Position numbers and translations under genes: made by a program
The notes under the pieces: generated by a model
Database searches by the model: none
Told to the model about the DNA's origin: nothing
What the model saw: only the letters and a program-made list of their open reading frames with translations
Part shown: positions 41,837-44,622 of the stretch, one piece after another
Layout of the letters: every line of letters begins with the position of its first letter
Position numbering within the stretch: position 1 is the first letter of the stretch
Source of the DNA: an uncultured Bacilli bacterium
Lineage (GTDB): Bacteria > Bacillota_I > Bacilli_A > RF39 > UBA660
Assembly (NCBI GenBank): GCA_934167695.1
Contig: CAKPLP010000011.1
Span: 1 to 44,622 of the forward strand
Direction of reading: 5' to 3'
Length of the DNA: 44,622 nt

Positions 41837-43381
41837 CTATATCTTTTTAAATTTATATTTAATTTCTATTTTTTTATCTTCTGATATATATATTTTATCA
41901 ATTATATTTACTAATAATATTTTATTAAATTTAGTAGTTTTGAAAAAACTATATATCAGTTCCTTGTAGTCAATTATACCTCCTTTTTTATCTAGTTGAA
42001 ATACCTTTTTTTGCAAATCTTTCATTTTACTTTTATTCTGATTTATTTTAATATTCAATCTTAAAGTTGTTTTTTCGTAAATTTTTTGATCAATTTTTTT
42101 TGTTACATAATCAAAATAAACATTATCAAGTGCTGTTGTTAGATTAATTTGATTTTCATTTATTTTACTAATTTCATTATTTATACTATCAATTCGTTTT
42201 GTTACTTTACTTTTCTTTTCTATACTTTCAATTAATTGATTTTTATTTATTTGATTTTGAAATTGATATTTTAATTCCTCAAATATTTTTTGTTCTAATT
42301 TTTCATAATTCATAGTATGTGGTGTACATAGATGTTCTTTGCTATATTTTCTATAATATGAACAGGCACAGTATTTTCTTTTTTTATCATTACTCTTTGT
42401 TATTGTAATAGCATGGTTACATTCTTTACAAAAAATAAAACCTCTTAATAATGATGGTGATTGATTATTATTTTTGGATTTTTTGCTTTTATCTAAAAGA
42501 TTTTGAACAGTATAAAATTTTTCCTTTTCAATAATTGGTTCGTGGGTACCTTTTACTATAATCCAATCACTTTTAGGAGTTCTAATTTCTTTTTTTATTT
42601 TATAAGATACTTTTTTTCTCTTACCTTGAGTTAAATTACCAATATATGTTTCATTAGACAAAATATCTTTAACTGTTCTTGAACACCACCTGTTTTTTGA
42701 AATTGTATTTCTATTTAAGTTAGCATAACTACTAGGTGTAGGTATTTTTTCAGAACTTAATATTTGGGCTATTTGTCCCGGACTTTTTTCTTTATATGCA
42801 AGGTCAAAAATTTTTCTGACAATCAAACTCGCCTCTTCATCAATTATTAGTTTATGATAATCTTTTTTTGACTTTTTATAACCATAAGGGGCCTTCCATC
42901 CTGTAAATAAACCATTCTTTTTGGCTTGCATTAAGCCATTTCGTACTTTCTTTGATGTTTCTCTACAATAATTTTCATTCATTCCATTTTTTACCCATGC
43001 CAACTCTTTATTTGAATCTTCTATTAAACTATCATATCCATCTAAAACAGCAATGTAACGTATTCCATAAGATGGAAAATATTCATCTAAATAGTAACTT
43101 GTCATTGTATTTCTAGCAAGTCTTGAAAGATCTTTGGTAACAACCATATTAATAGATCCATTTTCAATATCTTCTAGCATTTTTTTAAACCCAGGTCTTT
43201 CAAAGGTTGTACCACTAACTCCATCATCTATATACTCTTTATAGTAATTAAAATTATGGTCTTTTAAATATTCTAATAGGTAATTTCTTTGATTTGTAAT
43301 ACTATTACTTTCTATTTTTTGTTCATTATCATCTCTAGATAGTCTAAGATAAATACCTGCACTATATACTTTACTCGTAAT
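41837..43381 (-). CDS. Large serine recombinase (resolvase/invertase family) with non-canonical start
   Basis: The open frame codes for about 514 residues if it begins at ATT 43381-43379, which lies 6 nt after GGGAGG. Early on it has AGIYLRLSRDD with the catalytic Ser, then DDGVSGTTFERPGF and KDLSRLARN with the Arg residues. A recombinase domain (KVRNGLMQAKKNG, PYGYKK), a zinc-ribbon domain (FCKEC, then YCACSYYRKYSKEHLC) and a coiled coil follow. No ATG, GTG or TTG occurs in this frame before 43180. From that ATG only 447 residues, without the catalytic Ser, could be made. Either the start is ATT (as in infC), or the frame is entered otherwise, or a start codon is lost. Domain order and length otherwise fit an active enzyme. 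Confidence 0.85.
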   Translation of the reverse strand: MTSKVYSAGIYLRLSRDDNEQKIESNSITNQRNYLLEYLKDHNFNYYKEYIDDGVSGTTFERPGFKKMLEDIENGSINMVVTKDLSRLARNTMTSYYLDEYFPSYGIRYIAVLDGYDSLIEDSNKELAWVKNGMNENYCRETSKKVRNGLMQAKKNGLFTGWKAPYGYKKSKKDYHKLIIDEEASLIVRKIFDLAYKEKSPGQIAQILSSEKIPTPSSYANLNRNTISKNRWCSRTVKDILSNETYIGNLTQGKRKKVSYKIKKEIRTPKSDWIIVKGTHEPIIEKEKFYTVQNLLDKSKKSKNNNQSPSLLRGFIFCKECNHAITITKSNDKKRKYCACSYYRKYSKEHLCTPHTMNYEKLEQKIFEELKYQFQNQINKNQLIESIEKKSKVTKRIDSINNEISKINENQINLTTALDNVYFDYVTKKIDQKIYEKTTLRLNIKINQNKSKMKDLQKKVFQLDKKGGIIDYKELIYSFFKTTKFNKILLVNIIDKIYISEDKKIEIKYKFKKI

Positions 43382-43401
43382 ACACAGCCTCCCTATTATT
43401 T

Positions 43402-43491
43402 TTATAAAACATCTATATTTTGTAATAAATAATTTTCTATAATTTCTTGAAGTATAGGGGCATCTTCTTGATATATTCTTTTAATTTTCAA
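43402..43491 (-). CDS. 29-codon ORF upstream of the recombinase
   Basis: A TTG at 43491 follows GAGGTG by 8 nt and opens a 29-codon frame starting LKIKRIYQEDAPILQEIIEN and ending NIDVL, then TAA. It stops 9 nt ahead of the recombinase ribosome site. Residues 11-25 could form a helix. It may be a small regulator or a leader that controls the oddly initiated recombinase, or chance coding. I do not recognise it. Confidence 0.4.
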   Translation of the reverse strand: MKIKRIYQEDAPILQEIIENYLLQNIDVL

Positions 43492-43544
43492 CTTATATTC
43501 ACCTCTTCATTTAAGAATATGGGAATTAAATAGATTAAATGATT

Positions 43545-43590
43545 AAAAATAATATTATCACTTGTAAGTACGATGGGGAGGTATGCCAGA
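43545..43590 (+). other. Right junction (attR) of the serine-recombinase element
   Basis: The right 19-bp terminal repeat (43545-43563) is the exact inverse of the left one. It is followed by 11 nt and the G4 run (43575-43578), after which the host gene resumes with GGTATGCCAGAGATG. It mirrors attL at 41285-41328. Confidence 0.8.
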
Positions 43591-44125
43591 GATGACATTG
43601 GAATGGGCTATACGTGAGGCTGGACTTGATCCACAAAAGGATGTTAATATTGATACTTCTATTAGTTTTGCTGCTATGAGTGGTGCTTTTATAGGTGGAA
43701 CAGGTGATTTTGTTAGTTTATTTGAACCAAATGCATTAGATATTGAAAAACAAGGTTATGGTTATGTCGTTGCTAGTTTAGGTGAACTTGGTGGTGTTGT
43801 TCCTTATACTTCTTATTCTGCTAGAAATAGTTTTATAAAAAATAATAAAGAAACTATTAAGGGATTTACCAAAGCAATTCAAAGAGGTATTGATTTTGTT
43901 CATAATAATGATGCTAAAACAATCGCTAAGGTTATTTTAAATCAATTTCCAGATACTTCTTTAAATGATTTAGAGGTTGTTATTCAAAGATATAAAGATA
44001 TAGATGCTTGGCCTAAAACAACTAATTTTAGTGAAAAGTCTTTTCTACATATGCAAGAAATTATGACAAAAGCAGGTCAACTTGATAAAAATGTTGACTA
44101 TAAAGATCTAATATATGAAAAATAA
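43577..44125 (+). pseudogene. 3' part of the interrupted substrate-binding lipoprotein gene
   Basis: The frame resumes with GGMPEMTLEWAIREAGL and continues to the native stop: DTSISFAAMSGAFIGGTGDF, LFEPNALDIEKQGYGYV, SYSARNSFI and IQRGIDFVHNNDAKTIAKV. This is the second lobe of the NMT1/SsuA-like binding protein. An ATG at 43583 exists and GGGGAGG lies right before it, but a fragment without a signal peptide would not be exported. Together with 40848-41297 it would make one protein of about 330 residues. The 3' end overlaps the ATPase gene by 11 nt. Confidence 0.85.
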
Positions 44126-44549
44126 ATTATTAGAAGTTAGAAATTTAGAAAAGACATATCATCAGTTAAATGGTAGTATAGATGCAGTTAAAGAAATTAG
44201 CTTTGATGTTTATGATAAAGAATTTATTGCAATAGTTGGCCCTTCTGGTTGTGGAAAGTCAACTATTCTTTCTATTTTGGCGGGAATAGAAGAAAAATCT
44301 GGTGGTCAGGTTAAGTATAACAAAGATAATATTAAATTGGCTTATATGCTTCAAAAGGATTCTCTTTTTCCTTGGAGAACAATTCTTGATAATTGTCTTT
44401 TGGGACTTGAAATAACAAATAATTTGACTAAAGAAAATAAAGAATACGTTTTAAAATTATTAGAAACATATGGTCTTAAAGATTTTATTTATAAATATCC
44501 TGATAGTCTTTCTGGTGGTATGAGGCAAAGAGTTGTATGTATGTTATAA
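44115..44549 (+). pseudogene. ABC transporter ATPase, truncated inside the signature motif
   Basis: The intact part matches NitT/TauT-type ATPases: Walker A in VGPSGCGKSTILSILAG, Q-loop AYMLQKDSLFPW and the signature LSGGMRQRV. Homology stops right there. The frame then reads VCML and ends, so the Walker B, D-loop and H-switch are missing. A normal protein would be about 240-260 residues; this makes 144. The change falls near 44535, likely the left edge of a second insertion that continues beyond the window. The partner permease gene would lie further on. Confidence 0.8.
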
Positions 44550-44622
44550 AGACACAAATGTTAAATAATGTCTTCACTATATTCATACACAGGTATGAAT
44601 AAGGTATAGACATTAGTGCAAT
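44535..44622 (+). mobile_element. Probable left end of a second inserted element
   Basis: After the ATPase frame breaks at about 44535 the sequence has no similarity to the gene's expected continuation. It carries a large nested inverted repeat at 44566-44615 and no ORF in the 88 bases available. An insertion is the simplest explanation, but a deletion or rearrangement would look the same from one side. Confidence 0.5.
44566..44615. repeat. Nested inverted repeat at the edge of the second insertion
   Basis: Two perfect inverted repeats share one centre: outer TAATGTCT (44566-44573) with AGACATTA (44608-44615), inner TATTCATAC (44580-44588) with GTATGAATA (44593-44601). Six unpaired nt separate inner and outer arms on each side, and the loop is 4 nt. 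It could be a protein-binding dyad, a recombination or transfer site, or a stem-loop in RNA. Confidence 0.8.

Larger units (their letters stand above)
41297..43576. mobile_element. 2.28-kb serine-recombinase element inserted in an ABC transporter gene
   Basis: The element splits a lipoprotein gene inside a conserved Gly-Gly loop. It carries a large serine recombinase, a 168-residue gene of unknown role and a 29-codon ORF upstream of the recombinase, all on the minus strand against host transcription. Perfect 19-bp inverted repeats lie 11 nt inside both G4 junctions. The exact crossover within the G-run cannot be fixed; 41297 to 43576 is a working boundary. A GG crossover with attB of five G and attP of three G would restore the host reading frame on excision. 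No transposase, relaxase or phage gene is present. Confidence 0.8.

Noticed and set aside
41837..43180. The recombinase as a truncated, dead pseudogene starting at the ATG at 43180
   Set aside because: The upstream frame is open and encodes the complete catalytic domain, next to a good ribosome site, so loss of coding is not shown; only the start codon is unusual.
1..44622. Possible alternative genetic code (TGA = Trp), as the base composition resembles Mycoplasma-type genomes
   Set aside because: Conserved genes are full length under the standard code, Trp is encoded by TGG, and trmR and the cassette 3 leader end in TGA.

Overview
The window is an AT-rich, gene-dense chromosomal segment from a Gram-positive Bacillota-type bacterium. 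The evidence is the B. subtilis-like run ireB-ruvX-yrzB-mltG-trmR, a gatCAB operon, a sortase with its substrate, an LTA-synthase-like enzyme, an LCP protein, and strong AGGAGG-type ribosome sites. The standard code applies: trmR ends in TGA and Trp is TGG throughout. The look is of an uncultured gut Bacilli lineage, but I cannot place it further. Almost everything up to 40.7 kb is on the minus strand; the plus strand takes over at 40.85 kb.

Layout, left to right. 0-6.3 kb: a long minus-strand operon (promoter near 6.3 kb, terminator at 157-186) carrying ireB, ruvX, yrzB, mltG, trmR, an anchored extracellular protein, two VirB2/TrbC-like two-helix membrane proteins (one fused to an NlpC/P60 hydrolase) and murC. 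6.3-13.3 kb: rhomboid protease, a divergent TspO-like protein, an ASCH-transglutaminase-like fusion, rluD, lspA and dnaE. 13.3-20.1 kb: envelope genes (glycosyltransferase, SBP-LCP-PASTA protein, LTA-synthase-like sulfatase). 20.2-23.5 kb: a tandem array of three related surface-protein cassettes, each with the same promoter; two carry a leader ORF with a poly-G tract and the third is a 5'-deleted pseudogene. 23.5-26.9 kb: YihY and an SBP-GGDEF protein. 26.9-33.7 kb: gatB, gatA, gatC, ligA, a Bax-inhibitor-1 family protein. 33.7-37.8 kb: nucleotidyltransferase group and pcrA. 37.8-40.7 kb: thioester/SpaA surface adhesin, sortase, membrane protein.

40.8-44.6 kb: a NitT/TauT-type ABC transporter operon broken twice. 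A 2.28-kb serine-recombinase element sits inside the substrate-binding lipoprotein gene. Its ends carry 19-bp inverted repeats placed exactly 11 nt from the G-run junction on both sides, which outlines an attP dyad. The recombinase frame has no ATG/GTG/TTG start ahead of its catalytic domain and may start at ATT. The ATPase gene downstream is cut inside its signature motif, probably by a second insertion that runs off the window.

The two most interesting systems are the poly-G-controlled, gene-converting surface-protein array (20.2-23.5 kb) and the minimal recombinase element that may switch an ABC transporter (41.3-43.6 kb). No tRNA, rRNA or CRISPR array was seen.
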